From an uncultured Propionibacteriaceae bacterium (GTDB lineage: Bacteria > Actinomycetota > Actinomycetes > Propionibacteriales > Propionibacteriaceae): 44,515 nt of DNA. The notes below the pieces were generated by a model. It searched no databases and was not told the origin of the DNA. It was given only the letters and a program-made list of their open reading frames with translations. Where the stretch lies: contig CALKHV010000115.1 of assembly GCA_937988865.1 (NCBI GenBank), positions 1-44,515 on the forward strand, in the 5' to 3' direction. Of the stretch, positions 1 to 7,735 are shown one piece after another. Position numbers and translations under genes: made by a program. How positions within the stretch are numbered: the first letter of the stretch is position 1; each line of letters starts with the position of its first letter.

Positions 1-57
1 AATCTGTGAGGCACGGCCCTGACTACGCGGGGACTTCATGTGAGTCTCGTCGGCAGT

Positions 58-86
58 TTGGTCAGACGCCGAGGGTGCGGCATAAT
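58..86 (+). promoter_or_regulatory. Candidate promoter of rpmE
   Basis: TTGGTC at 58-63 and CATAAT at 81-86 are separated by 17 bp, a good match to housekeeping-sigma spacing. Transcription would start near 93 and leave a leader of about 80 nt before the L31 start codon. Bases 1-57 show no convincing gene; from gene order elsewhere the gene to the left is probably rho, but nothing here proves it. Confidence 0.5.
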
Positions 87-171
87 TGCTCCTCGGCTCC
101 CGGTTCACGCCGCACGCTCTTTTCGGGCGACACTCCAGGCGACCCGGGGCATCCCAACCAAGGAGAATCCA

Positions 172-381
172 ATGAAGCAGGGCATCCATCCCGACTACGT
201 GGAGACCACTGTCGTTTGCACGTGCGGCAACACCTTCACGACGCACAGCACCGTCAAGAGCGGCATGATGCATGCCGACGTGTGCTCCGAGTGCCACCCG
301 TTCTACACCGGCAAGCAGAAGATTCTCGACACAGGCGGCCGTGTGGCCCGGTTCGAGCGCCGGTACGCCAAGAAGAAGTAG
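172..381 (+). CDS. rpmE: 50S ribosomal protein L31, zinc-binding form
   Basis: A 69-residue protein of the large ribosomal subunit. It carries the four cysteines of the zinc-binding (C+) L31 class: C16 and C18 in VVCTCGN, and C38 and C41 in VCSECHPF, followed by the conserved YTGKQK and a basic C-terminus. The ATG at 172 is chosen over an upstream in-frame start because AAGGAG lies at 160-165 with ideal spacing. In actinobacteria, zinc-free L31 paralogues replace this form under zinc starvation (family knowledge); no such paralogue is in the window. It is followed by a perfect hairpin terminator, so it is probably transcribed alone. Confidence 0.97.
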   Translation: MKQGIHPDYVETTVVCTCGNTFTTHSTVKSGMMHADVCSECHPFYTGKQKILDTGGRVARFERRYAKKK

Positions 382-390
382 CGTGCGCCA

Positions 391-431
391 CGAGCGCTGG
401 ACGGCTGAGTCGTCCAGCGCTCGTTTCTTTT
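391..431. terminator. Rho-independent terminator after rpmE
   Basis: A perfect 13-bp inverted repeat, CGAGCGCTGGACG (391-403) and CGTCCAGCGCTCG (411-423), has a 7-nt loop and is followed by TTTCTTTT. It separates rpmE from prfA. Confidence 0.92.
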
Positions 432-456
432 CCCCACCGAACCATCCGGAGGCATT

Positions 457-1533
457 GTGTTCGAGTCCGCGGCGTCGCTGCGCACGGAGTTCGCGGCCCT
501 CGAGGCCGAACTGGCCGAGGGTGACCTCCACGCTGATCCCAAACGCTCCCGCAAGGTCGGACGCCGGTATTCAGAGCTGACCCCGATCGTGACGGCTCTG
601 GCTGAGCACGAACGGTTGACCAGCGATGTCGAGGTGGCGAGGGAGCTGTCGTCGGAGGACGCCGGATTCGCGGCGGAGGTGACGACGATCGAGGCACGCC
701 TCGCAGTGCTGGAGAAACGGCTCACAGCCCTCCTGGCACCCCGGGATCCCAACGACGGCCACGACGCCATCCTTGAGATCAAGAGCGGCGAGGGTGGCGA
801 GGAATCGGCGCTGTTCGCCGGTGACCTGCTGCGCATGTACATGCGTTACGCCGAGGCGCGAGGCTGGAAGACCGAGATTCTCGATGCCCAGCAGACCGAC
901 CTCGGCGGGTACAAGTCGATCACCGTCGCGATCAAGGCGACCGGGACGCCTGAGCCCGGCCAGGCCCCTTTCGGCGTCCTGAAGTTCGAGGGGGGCGTCC
1001 ACCGCGTCCAACGCGTGCCCGTCACCGAGTCACAAGGACGCATCCACACGTCCGCTGCGGGCGTTCTCGTCATGCCGGACGTCGAGGCCGAGGAGTTGGA
1101 CGTGCTCGACGACGACCTCAGGATCGACGTGTTCCGCTCGTCCGGCCCAGGTGGGCAGGGGGTCAACACCACCGACTCCGCGGTGCGGATCACGCACCTC
1201 CCCACCGGAGTCGTGGTGAGCTGCCAGAACGAGCGGTCCCAGTTGCAGAACCGGGAACAGGCGATGCGCATGTTGCGGGCCCGACTCAGCGCACTGGCCG
1301 ACGAGCAGGCAGCGACCGACGCCTCGGCGGCACGTCGCTCGCAGGTGCGCACGGTCGACCGTTCCGAGCGCATCCGCACCTACAACTACCCCGAGAACCG
1401 GATCGCTGACCACCGCATCGGTTTCAAGGCCCACAACCTGGATGTGGTCCTGGCAGGGGACCTGTCGCCCGTTCTCGAGGCGCTCGCCGCAGCCGATCTG
1501 GCGGAGCGGCTGGCAGCCGTGGGCCATGCCTGA
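457..1533 (+). CDS. prfA: Peptide chain release factor 1
   Basis: Recognises UAA and UAG stop codons and triggers release of the finished peptide on the ribosome. At 358 residues it has the normal RF1 length. The codon-reading tripeptide is P188-V189-T190 in RVPVTESQGR, which marks RF1 rather than RF2, and the catalytic GGQ is at 232-234 in SSGPGGQGVNTTDSA. The start is GTG at 457, with GGAGG at 448-452. Its last codons overlap the start of prmC, whose product methylates the GGQ glutamine, so substrate and modifying enzyme are translationally coupled. Confidence 0.97.
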   Translation: MFESAASLRTEFAALEAELAEGDLHADPKRSRKVGRRYSELTPIVTALAEHERLTSDVEVARELSSEDAGFAAEVTTIEARLAVLEKRLTALLAPRDPNDGHDAILEIKSGEGGEESALFAGDLLRMYMRYAEARGWKTEILDAQQTDLGGYKSITVAIKATGTPEPGQAPFGVLKFEGGVHRVQRVPVTESQGRIHTSAAGVLVMPDVEAEELDVLDDDLRIDVFRSSGPGGQGVNTTDSAVRITHLPTGVVVSCQNERSQLQNREQAMRMLRARLSALADEQAATDASAARRSQVRTVDRSERIRTYNYPENRIADHRIGFKAHNLDVVLAGDLSPVLEALAAADLAERLAAVGHA

Positions 1534-2377
1534 TCCCATTGCCTCCACGCCGGACGCACTGCTTCGTGAGGCCACGGCACGTCTGGCCGATGCTGGCGTG
1601 ACCAGTCCTGCCAGCGATGCGCGGACGTTGCTTGCCCACGTGCTGGGTCTCGACCTCACACGCCTGCTCCTGGTCCACTCCGTGTCCCGGGAGGACGCCG
1701 AGAACTTCGGTTCGCTGGTGGCCGAGCGGGCCTCCGGGACGCCCACCCAACATCTGACCGGGGTCGCCCACTTTCGTTACGAAGCGCTGAGCGTGGGTCC
1801 CGGCGTCTTCATCCCTCGTCCCGAGACTGAGGTGATGGTCGGATGGGCGATCGACATTCTGAAGAGCGCTTCCACCCCGGTGGTGGTCGAACTGTGCGCA
1901 GGCTCCGGCGCGATCTCGGCGTCCCTGGCGCGCGAGGTGCCGGGCGCCCGCGTCCATGCCGTCGAGTTGTCCGATGAGGCCGTCGCCTTCGCGGAACGCA
2001 ACCTTGCCGGCAGTGGGGTTGATCTCAGGCTGGGTGACATGGCTGACGCGTTCGGCGACCTCGACGGCAGGGTCGACCTCGTGATCGCCAACCCGCCCTA
2101 CATTCCGCTGGAGGCGTGGGAGTCGGTCGATCCGACAGTTCGTGATCATGACCCGGCCCTGGCGCTGTGGTCGGGTGCGGACGGACTGGACGCGATGCGG
2201 GTTGTGGCCGCCGTGGCGCGCCGACTCCTGCGTCCCGGAGGACGCGTGTGTGCCGAACACGCCGAAGTGCAGGTTCTGGAGGCCCCCAGAGTCTTCTCGG
2301 ACGCCGGCTTCGTCGACGTTCGCGACCACACCGACCTCGCGGGACGCCCGCGCTTCGTGTCGGCCAGACGTGTCTGA
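1526..2377 (+). CDS. prmC: Release factor glutamine methyltransferase
   Basis: SAM-dependent N5-glutamine methyltransferase that methylates the GGQ motif of release factors. The 283-residue protein has an N-terminal helical domain (about 1-85), SAM-binding motif I VELCAGSGAI (121-130) and the hallmark NPPY at 189-192, followed by IPLEAW. The ATG at 1526 overlaps the prfA stop by 8 nt, which fixes the start and implies coupling. The gene order rpmE-prfA-prmC-tsaC-wecA-atp is the usual actinobacterial arrangement. Confidence 0.95.
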   Translation: MPDPIASTPDALLREATARLADAGVTSPASDARTLLAHVLGLDLTRLLLVHSVSREDAENFGSLVAERASGTPTQHLTGVAHFRYEALSVGPGVFIPRPETEVMVGWAIDILKSASTPVVVELCAGSGAISASLAREVPGARVHAVELSDEAVAFAERNLAGSGVDLRLGDMADAFGDLDGRVDLVIANPPYIPLEAWESVDPTVRDHDPALALWSGADGLDAMRVVAAVARRLLRPGGRVCAEHAEVQVLEAPRVFSDAGFVDVRDHTDLAGRPRFVSARRV

Positions 2378-2395
2378 GGCTGGCAGGATGGTCGG

Positions 2396-3247
2396 GTGAG
2401 CGAGTTCGACGAGAGAGCAGTGTCCGAGCCGGTCGAGGACGCGGCGTCCACCCCCACGTGGCAGAGGTTCGATGTGAGTGTCGACACCGAGGCCGCGCTC
2501 GTGGCCGCGCAGGCGGCCATCTCGGCGGGGGAGTGCATCGTCCTGCCGACGGACACGGTGTACGGCATCGGCGCCACCGCCTTCTCGCCCGAGGCGGTCT
2601 CCCGTCTTCTGGCTGCCAAGCACAGGGGACGCGACATGCCCCCCCCGGTACTGATCGCCGAACCGGCCATGCTGGGGGCACTGGCCACGTCGCTCGGCAC
2701 CTGGGCCACGGCCCTCGCCGAGGCGCAATGGCCCGGGGCCCTCACCCTCATCGTCACCGCTCACCCGTCCCTCCCGATGGATCTGGGTGACACAGGGGGC
2801 ACGATCGCGGTCCGCGTCCCCGATCATGACTTCACGCGTGAACTGCTGCGCCGGACGGGGCCCCTCGCCGTGAGTTCGGCCAACACGTCGGGCAACCCTG
2901 CGTCCACCAGCATTGAGGCCGCGATCGAGCAGCTGGGTGGATCGGTGTCCATCTATCTGGACGCCGGTCCCACGCGGGATGACGCACCTTCCACGATCGT
3001 CGACTTCAGCCGCAGCAGCGTGGGCCAGGTGGTCCGTGAGGGGGCGATCAGTCTGGAGACCCTGCGCGAGGTGGCCCCTCATGTCGTCGGAATCCCGATC
3101 CTGGCCGACGAAGCGGACGCCGACGATCCGGATGCCGACGAAACGAACGCCGACGACGCCCCGGATCCGTCAACCGGGTCTCCGGAGGGGGAGTCGGACG
3201 GCTCTGACACCGGAACGACTGTGCCGTCCAGCCCCGACACGGAGTGA
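2396..3247 (+). CDS. tsaC: Threonylcarbamoyl-AMP synthase (t6A pathway) with acidic tail
   Basis: Makes L-threonylcarbamoyladenylate from Thr, bicarbonate and ATP, the first step of tRNA t6A37 formation (Sua5/YciO/YrdC family; mycobacterial and B. subtilis counterpart YwlC). The core runs from about residue 30 to 232, with LPTDTVYGIGA (50-60), the K75-x-R77 substrate loop, PGALTLI and SANTSG (161-166). The 283-residue protein is longer than a bare TsaC of about 200: residues 238-283 form an Asp/Ala-rich, presumably disordered tail with repeated DAD units. GTG 2396 is preceded by CAGGAT and 6 nt, a possible leaderless start, and no clear ribosome site is visible. Confidence 0.93.
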   Translation: MSEFDERAVSEPVEDAASTPTWQRFDVSVDTEAALVAAQAAISAGECIVLPTDTVYGIGATAFSPEAVSRLLAAKHRGRDMPPPVLIAEPAMLGALATSLGTWATALAEAQWPGALTLIVTAHPSLPMDLGDTGGTIAVRVPDHDFTRELLRRTGPLAVSSANTSGNPASTSIEAAIEQLGGSVSIYLDAGPTRDDAPSTIVDFSRSSVGQVVREGAISLETLREVAPHVVGIPILADEADADDPDADETNADDAPDPSTGSPEGESDGSDTGTTVPSSPDTE

Positions 3248-3251
3248 CCCG

Positions 3252-4364
3252 GTGCGCGAATACCTGCTGGTCCTGCTCACCGCGACCTCGGTCACCTATC
3301 TGCTGAGCGGATTGGCCCGGCGGGTGGCACTGCGCATGGGCGCCGTGGCGCAGGTCCGCGATCGGGACGTGCACAGCACACCCATTCCCTACTTCGGGGG
3401 CGTGGCGATGTTGGGTGGGGTCGCCGCGGCCTTCCTCCTGGCGGATCAGCTCCCCTTCCTCGGACGCCACGCCCTCGTTTCACACGACGCGCGGGCCATC
3501 CTTCTGGCCGGCGCGGTCATCTGCGCGGTCGGGGTCCTCGATGACGTGCTAGATCTCTCGGCCATGGCCAAGGCAGCCGGGCAGTTGCTCGCGGCCGGCA
3601 TCGTCGTGTCACTGGGTGTGCGGATGTACTGGATTCCGCTCCCCAATTCGATCATCGCCCTCGACCCGGCCAGCTCAACCCTGATCACGGTCTTCCTGGT
3701 GTTCCTCTGCGCCAATGCCATCAACTTCGTCGATGGGCTCGACGGGCTGGCGTCCGGCGTCGTGGCGATCGGTGCGCTCGCCTTCTTCGCGTACACCTAC
3801 CTGCTGGCCTATGAGCAGGAACTGGTGCGCGCCACGACGGCCTCACTCGTCACGGTCACGGTGGCGGGCGTCTGTCTGGGTTTCCTGCCCCACAACTTCT
3901 CGCCCGCCAAGATGTTCATGGGTGACTCGGGGGCGCTCCTGCTGGGACTCCTCATGGCGGCGTCCACAATCTCGTTGACGGGGCAGATCGACTCATCCGC
4001 CCTGACCGCGAGCGGCGGGGACCTGGTCCCTGCTTACCTCCCGATCGTCCTGCCCCTGGCCATCATGGCCGTACCGTTCCTCGATCTCGTGCTCGCCTAC
4101 GTCCGACGGACGATGGCTGGCAACTGGTGGTTCGTCGCCGACAAGCAGCATCTCCACCATCGACTCCTGCAACGGGGCCATTCGCCGGTGCGTGCCGTAC
4201 TTCTCATGTACCTCTGGACCGCTGTGATGAGTTTCGGCGTGATCGCCATCGGACTTTCCCAGCGGTGGCTGGCAGTTGCACTCGTCGCCGGCGTTGCCGT
4301 GCTGGCTGCGCTGTTGACGCTCCTGCCATGGCCGGGGCGGAACAGTGGGGACGGGGCCACCTGA
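3252..4364 (+). CDS. wecA: Polyprenyl-phosphate GlcNAc-1-phosphate transferase (MraY/WecA family)
   Basis: A polytopic membrane enzyme that moves a sugar-1-phosphate from a UDP-sugar, probably UDP-GlcNAc, to polyprenyl phosphate. This starts wall-linker or polysaccharide assembly on the cytoplasmic face. Visible motifs are the Asp-rich GVLDDVLDLS, NAINFVDGLDGLASG, FMGDSGALLLG and the His loop KQHLHHRLLQRGHS. The length is 370 residues with about ten hydrophobic segments. GTG 3252 lies 4 nt after the tsaC stop with GGAG upstream; an open frame extends further left inside tsaC but is a shadow. The position next to the atp operon matches mycobacterial Rv1302. The exact sugar is inferred from the family. 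Confidence 0.9.
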   Translation: MREYLLVLLTATSVTYLLSGLARRVALRMGAVAQVRDRDVHSTPIPYFGGVAMLGGVAAAFLLADQLPFLGRHALVSHDARAILLAGAVICAVGVLDDVLDLSAMAKAAGQLLAAGIVVSLGVRMYWIPLPNSIIALDPASSTLITVFLVFLCANAINFVDGLDGLASGVVAIGALAFFAYTYLLAYEQELVRATTASLVTVTVAGVCLGFLPHNFSPAKMFMGDSGALLLGLLMAASTISLTGQIDSSALTASGGDLVPAYLPIVLPLAIMAVPFLDLVLAYVRRTMAGNWWFVADKQHLHHRLLQRGHSPVRAVLLMYLWTAVMSFGVIAIGLSQRWLAVALVAGVAVLAALLTLLPWPGRNSGDGAT

Positions 4365-4371
4365 TGGGGAG

Positions 4372-4401
4372 TCGACAGCCGCTCGAAGTTTGTGCTAGCT
4401 T
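4372..4401 (+). promoter_or_regulatory. Candidate promoter of the ATP synthase operon
   Basis: TCGACA (4372-4377, 5 of 6 to TTGACA), an 18-bp spacer, then an extended -10 TGC-TAGCTT with the hexamer at 4396-4401. Transcription should begin near 4408. It lies in the 99-bp gap between wecA and the first atp-cluster gene. Confidence 0.6.
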
Positions 4402-4407
4402 TCACAA
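4390..4407. promoter_or_regulatory. Candidate Rex operator overlapping the atp -10 box
   Basis: TTGTGCTAGCTTTCACAA matches the 18-bp Rex consensus TTGTGAA-N4-TTCACAA at 12 of 14 defined positions; one half-site is perfect. It covers the -10 element, so a bound repressor would block RNA polymerase. Rex is the NADH/NAD+ sensing repressor of respiratory genes, and in Streptomyces its known targets include the ATP synthase operon. That this organism uses Rex here is inference; no rex gene is in the window. Confidence 0.6.
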
Positions 4408-4463
4408 GCGGTTCCCGGCATCATGGGGGCCTTCCAGAGCCGGCAGACGGGACAGCCCACCGC

Positions 4464-4949
4464 ATGACAGTCATGGCCGCTGAGGCAGGTGCCGCCCATC
4501 GGCAAACCGGCCAGGGCCATCGACTCATCATCGCGATGGTGAAGGGTGGGCTCGTCGGTTCGCACATCGCGCTCGTCATGTCTGTTGTCGCCTCCCTCGT
4601 GATCTGGGGCCCGCGCGCTGCCGGCAATGCGGCTGTCGCGTCGGCCGTCACCATTGTCTTCTTCGCATCGGGCCAAGCGGTCGAAGTCGTGGCCACCGAG
4701 TTGGCCAACGCGACGGGTCTGATTGTGACGATCTCGTCCTTCGCATTGCGCGCCGCGGCACTCGGAGTCGTGTTGTGGTTGGCCATGGGCTCAACCACGG
4801 CGGACGCAGCGCTGCATCCCGCCGGCCTGATGACCGGCGCGCTCTCCACAACCCTGGGCTGGGTGGGGGGGGTCGTGTGGGTCGGACGCCGACAACGCGT
4901 CCAGGTTTACGACACGGCGTACACACCACCTGAGGAGTGGGACGCATGA
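4464..4949 (+). CDS. Four-helix membrane protein of the ATP synthase cluster (Rv1303/AtpI-like)
   Basis: A protein of about 161 residues with four hydrophobic segments, beginning around KGGLVGSHIALVMSVVASL, and a C-terminal tail. It is the first gene after the atp promoter. By position and topology it corresponds to the small membrane protein preceding atpB in actinobacteria (Rv1303, Streptomyces AtpI), thought to help c-ring or Fo assembly or Mg2+ handling. No catalytic motif is seen. ATG 4464 is preferred: the GTG at 4392 lies inside the promoter/operator and cannot be transcribed from it. ATG 4473 is possible. The ribosome site is weak in either case. Its stop overlaps the next start (ATGA). 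Confidence 0.8.
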   Translation: MTVMAAEAGAAHRQTGQGHRLIIAMVKGGLVGSHIALVMSVVASLVIWGPRAAGNAAVASAVTIVFFASGQAVEVVATELANATGLIVTISSFALRAAALGVVLWLAMGSTTADAALHPAGLMTGALSTTLGWVGGVVWVGRRQRVQVYDTAYTPPEEWDA

Positions 4950-5230
4950 ACCGAGACAAGGGCCCCAGCGCTGATAGGGTCAGGAACGCCATGACAGACC
5001 AGCGAGACCACCAGCCTGGCCCCAACGGGACGACGGAGTCGCCGCAGAAGTCAAGTGATGATGGCATGCTGGTCCTGAGCTACATCCTGTCCGGGATCCT
5101 GCTCTATGGCGGACTGGGTTGGCTCGGCGACCACTACCTCCACACGACGTGGTTGTTGCCGACCGGACTGATCCTCGGTCTGATCGGCAGCATGTACCTG
5201 ATCATCAAGCGGTACGGGGGAATGAAGTGA
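4946..5230 (+). CDS. Small two-helix AtpZ/AtpI-family protein
   Basis: A 94-residue protein with a polar N-terminus and two hydrophobic helices (about 45-65 and 69-88) containing GGLGWLGD and GLILGLIGSMY, then a short basic end. The pattern fits the ATPase gene 1 (AtpZ/AtpI) family of Fo assembly helpers. ATG 4946 overlaps the previous stop and has GAGGAG upstream. A second in-frame ATG at 4991 has AGGA before it, plus a TAGGGT box at 4975-4980, so a shorter 79-residue form is possible. Confidence 0.78.
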   Translation: MNRDKGPSADRVRNAMTDQRDHQPGPNGTTESPQKSSDDGMLVLSYILSGILLYGGLGWLGDHYLHTTWLLPTGLILGLIGSMYLIIKRYGGMK

Positions 5231-5252
5231 CGGATCTCGGAAGGGAGACCCA

Positions 5253-6047
5253 GTGAACGGGCTGTTGGCACTGCTGCCGCTCGAGGGCGGCGGCGGATAT
5301 GAAGCCCCGAGCGTGGAGAGCTTCCGCTTCCCGGGCATTGGTCCGATCGAGTGGATGAACAAGCCGTTCTGGCAGGCCGTGATTGCGGCGCTGCTGGTGA
5401 TCGGCCTCTGGCTGTGGGCCGCTCGCGGGCTGAAGGTCGTCCCGAGCAAGCGTCAGTACTTCGCCGAGTACCTCTACGACTTCGTCCGCAACGGCATCGC
5501 GCGTGACATCCTGGGCCACGACTACCGCAAGTACCTTCCCTACCTGCTCGCGCTGTTCAGCTTCATCCTCGTGAACAACTGGTTCGGTGAGTTCTTCCTG
5601 TTCATGCTCCCGACCTTCTCGAACGTCGGGTACGCCTACGGCCTCGCCCTGATGACACTCGCGATCTACGTCGTCGCCGGGTTCCGCAAGCACGGTCTTG
5701 GCTACATCAAGAAGTCACTCATCCCCGAGGGTGTGCCGTGGTACCTGTACTGGCTGATCATCCCGCTGGAATTCCTGTCCAACTTCATCACCCGGCCCGT
5801 CACTCTGGCCCTCCGTCTCTTTGCCAACATGTTCGCGGGCCATCTCGTCGTCCTCGTCTTCGTGGTCGGCGGATCGTTCCTGCTGACCTATGAGCACAAC
5901 CTCATCTACAACATCGCGGGCGGGGTTTCCCTGCTTTTCAGCTTCGCCATCTTCGGCCTCGAGCTTTTTGTCGGCGGCCTGCAGGCCTACATCTTCACCG
6001 TGCTCACGGCACAGTATGTGTCGAGTTCCATCGCGGACGAGCACTGA
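5253..6047 (+). CDS. atpB: ATP synthase Fo subunit a
   Basis: The membrane stator subunit that forms the two proton half-channels beside the c-ring. The length is 264 residues with six or so hydrophobic segments. The essential arginine sits in ITRPVTLALRLFANMFAGH, about residues 180-198, and the C-terminal helix contains ELFVGGLQAYIFTVLTAQYV. Start GTG 5253 has AAGGGAGA at 5241-5248. Fourth gene of the window's membrane-energy block; the gap to the previous gene is 22 nt. Confidence 0.97.
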   Translation: MNGLLALLPLEGGGGYEAPSVESFRFPGIGPIEWMNKPFWQAVIAALLVIGLWLWAARGLKVVPSKRQYFAEYLYDFVRNGIARDILGHDYRKYLPYLLALFSFILVNNWFGEFFLFMLPTFSNVGYAYGLALMTLAIYVVAGFRKHGLGYIKKSLIPEGVPWYLYWLIIPLEFLSNFITRPVTLALRLFANMFAGHLVVLVFVVGGSFLLTYEHNLIYNIAGGVSLLFSFAIFGLELFVGGLQAYIFTVLTAQYVSSSIADEH

Positions 6048-6093
6048 CCCACCCCAGCTTCTTCATTTCGAAGAAACCATGAAAGGAAACAGC

Positions 6094-6315
6094 ATGACCC
6101 CCATGGAAATCGGTGGCTCGATCAACATGATCGGCTACGCCCTCGCCACCCTCGGCCCGGCACTCGGTGTGGCGTGGATCTTTTCCTCGGTGATCAATGG
6201 CACTGCTCGTCAGCCCGAGGCTCGTGGCGCAATGATGAGCACCGCCTTCATCGGCTTCGCCGTTGTTGAGGCCCTCGCCATCATCGCCATCGCCCTCGCC
6301 TTCGTCATCAAGTGA
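6094..6315 (+). CDS. atpE: ATP synthase Fo subunit c
   Basis: The proteolipid of the rotating ring: 73 residues, two helices joined by the polar loop R39-Q40-P41. The ion-carrying carboxylate is E59 in AVVEALAII. The residue after it is Ala rather than the Ser/Thr found in sodium-binding rings, and the Gln of the Na+ signature is absent, so a proton ring is likely. ATG 6094 is preferred over an in-frame ATG at 6079 because AAGGAA (6083-6088) sits just before it. The gene ends 8 nt before the atpF ATG. Confidence 0.96.
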   Translation: MTPMEIGGSINMIGYALATLGPALGVAWIFSSVINGTARQPEARGAMMSTAFIGFAVVEALAIIAIALAFVIK

Positions 6316-6323
6316 GGTTGGGC

Positions 6324-6881
6324 ATGGTGCCCCACGTGTGGGTGCCGCTCGAGTCCCCGCTGGGACCGTTGGCTCCCCACCATCTCTCCGAGATCGTGGT
6401 CGGCATCGTCTTGATGATCATCATCTGGGCGGTGCTGGCCAAGAAAGTTGTCCCCGCGTTCGAGGAGATGTACCACAAGCGCCTCGACGCGATCCAGGGC
6501 GGCATGGAGCGCGCGGAGAAGGCCCAATCGGACGCCGAAGCGGCACTGACCGAGTACAAGGCCCAGTTGGCCGAGGCTCGGGAGGAGTCCGCGAGGATCC
6601 GCGAAGAGGCCAAGAACCAGGGGTCGCAGATCCTTGCCGAGATGCGGGAGCAGGCCACCAGGGAGTCCACGCGGATCGTCGAGAACGCGCGGACGCAGAT
6701 CGAGGCTGAGCGGACGCAGGTCATCGGGCAGCTCAAGACCGAGGTGGGTGGGCTGGCGACAACGCTGGCCGGACGCATCGTCGGCGAGAGCCTCGAGGAT
6801 GACGCTCGAGCTCGCGCCACGGTCGACCGGTTCCTCAGTGAGCTCGAGTCCGGTGCGCTTCATGCGAACCAGGAGAAGTGA
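6324..6881 (+). CDS. atpF: ATP synthase Fo subunit b
   Basis: The peripheral stalk subunit: a single N-terminal membrane helix (about 22-42, VVGIVLMIIIWAVLA) followed by a long charged coiled coil from about 48 to 160 that reaches up to the delta subunit. The length is 185 residues. ATG 6324 has GAGG 7 nt upstream; a GTG at 6312, overlapping the atpE stop, would add four residues. The last base is shared with the atpH start (TGATG), so b and delta are coupled. Confidence 0.94.
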   Translation: MVPHVWVPLESPLGPLAPHHLSEIVVGIVLMIIIWAVLAKKVVPAFEEMYHKRLDAIQGGMERAEKAQSDAEAALTEYKAQLAEAREESARIREEAKNQGSQILAEMREQATRESTRIVENARTQIEAERTQVIGQLKTEVGGLATTLAGRIVGESLEDDARARATVDRFLSELESGALHANQEK

Positions 6882-7684
6882 TGACGCTGAGTGCGACCCA
6901 GGAGGCCCGCCAGAATGAACTCGACCGGGTGCTGGACGGCGCGACGAGCGTCCCGGCCAGCCTGCCTGGCGAGCTCTTCGGCGTGGTCGACGCACTTGGC
7001 TCCGCGTCCGCACTGCGGCGCGCGCTGACCGATCCTGCCGCGACCGTTGAAGCGAAGGCCGGCTTGGCGCACGCGGTGTTCGATCCCAAGGTCTCCCCTC
7101 AGTGTGCGTCACTGGTGGCAGCAGCTGCGCAGCTCCGCTGGAGCAGCGGCGGTGCGCTGGTCGAGGCGTTGGAGCGGCAGGCCGTGAGGGCGCAGTTCAT
7201 CCTGGCCCGGGCGGCAGGGAGCCTTGACGAGGCCAGCGACGGATTGTTCCGGTTCGCCAGGGTGGTCGAGGGTGACCTCGCACTGCGTGAGGCCGTCGCG
7301 AACCCGGCGCTCCCGCTGGAACGACGTCGTGGACTGGTCGAGGGGCTCCTGGCCGATGCTGACGAGACGGTTCGAGCCCTCTCGTCGCGAGCGGTCGACG
7401 CTCGTCACCGCACGTTCTCCCTGACCATGGAGCATTACCTCAGGCTCGCAGCTGACATCCGCAATCGTGCGATCGCCAAGGTGACCGTGGCGCGGCCCAT
7501 GACTGACGAGCAGAGAACCCGTATGAGGGCGGCGCTGATCGCCCTCGCAGGTCGAGACCTTGACATCCAGGAGATCGTCGACCCCGAGGTGATCGGTGGC
7601 GTCCGTGTGGAGCTCGGCGACGAAGTTGTCGACGGTTCGGTGGCCACCCGCCTTGAGGACGCACGACGCCGGATGGCGAATTGA
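6881..7684 (+). CDS. atpH: ATP synthase F1 subunit delta
   Basis: The OSCP-like subunit capping F1 and joining it to the b stalk. At 267 residues it is of the long actinobacterial type (about 180 in E. coli): an extra N-terminal stretch precedes the six-helix domain, and the family's C-terminal region DIQEIVDPEVIGGVRVELGDEVVDGS is clear. ATG 6881 follows AGGAGA (6871-6876). It is followed by a 51-nt spacer with a small GC hairpin (about 7688-7704) before atpA. Confidence 0.93.
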   Translation: MTLSATQEARQNELDRVLDGATSVPASLPGELFGVVDALGSASALRRALTDPAATVEAKAGLAHAVFDPKVSPQCASLVAAAAQLRWSSGGALVEALERQAVRAQFILARAAGSLDEASDGLFRFARVVEGDLALREAVANPALPLERRRGLVEGLLADADETVRALSSRAVDARHRTFSLTMEHYLRLAADIRNRAIAKVTVARPMTDEQRTRMRAALIALAGRDLDIQEIVDPEVIGGVRVELGDEVVDGSVATRLEDARRRMAN

Positions 7685-7735
7685 TGACATCCCCTGCCCT
7701 TCGGGGTGGACGAGAAACGAAAGAGTAGGGACGCA

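Noticed and set aside
1..57. End of an upstream gene (rho) at the left edge
   Set aside because: Only a few codons would be in view and nothing recognisable can be read.
1424..3082. 552-codon minus-strand frame
   Set aside because: Antisense to prmC and tsaC, both well supported; no motifs.
4392..4463. GTG 4392 as start of the first atp-cluster gene
   Set aside because: It lies within the predicted -10/operator, upstream of the expected transcription start.
7685..7735. Small GC hairpin between atpH and atpA as a terminator
   Set aside because: The stem is short with no T-tract, and it is inside an operon that must be read through.
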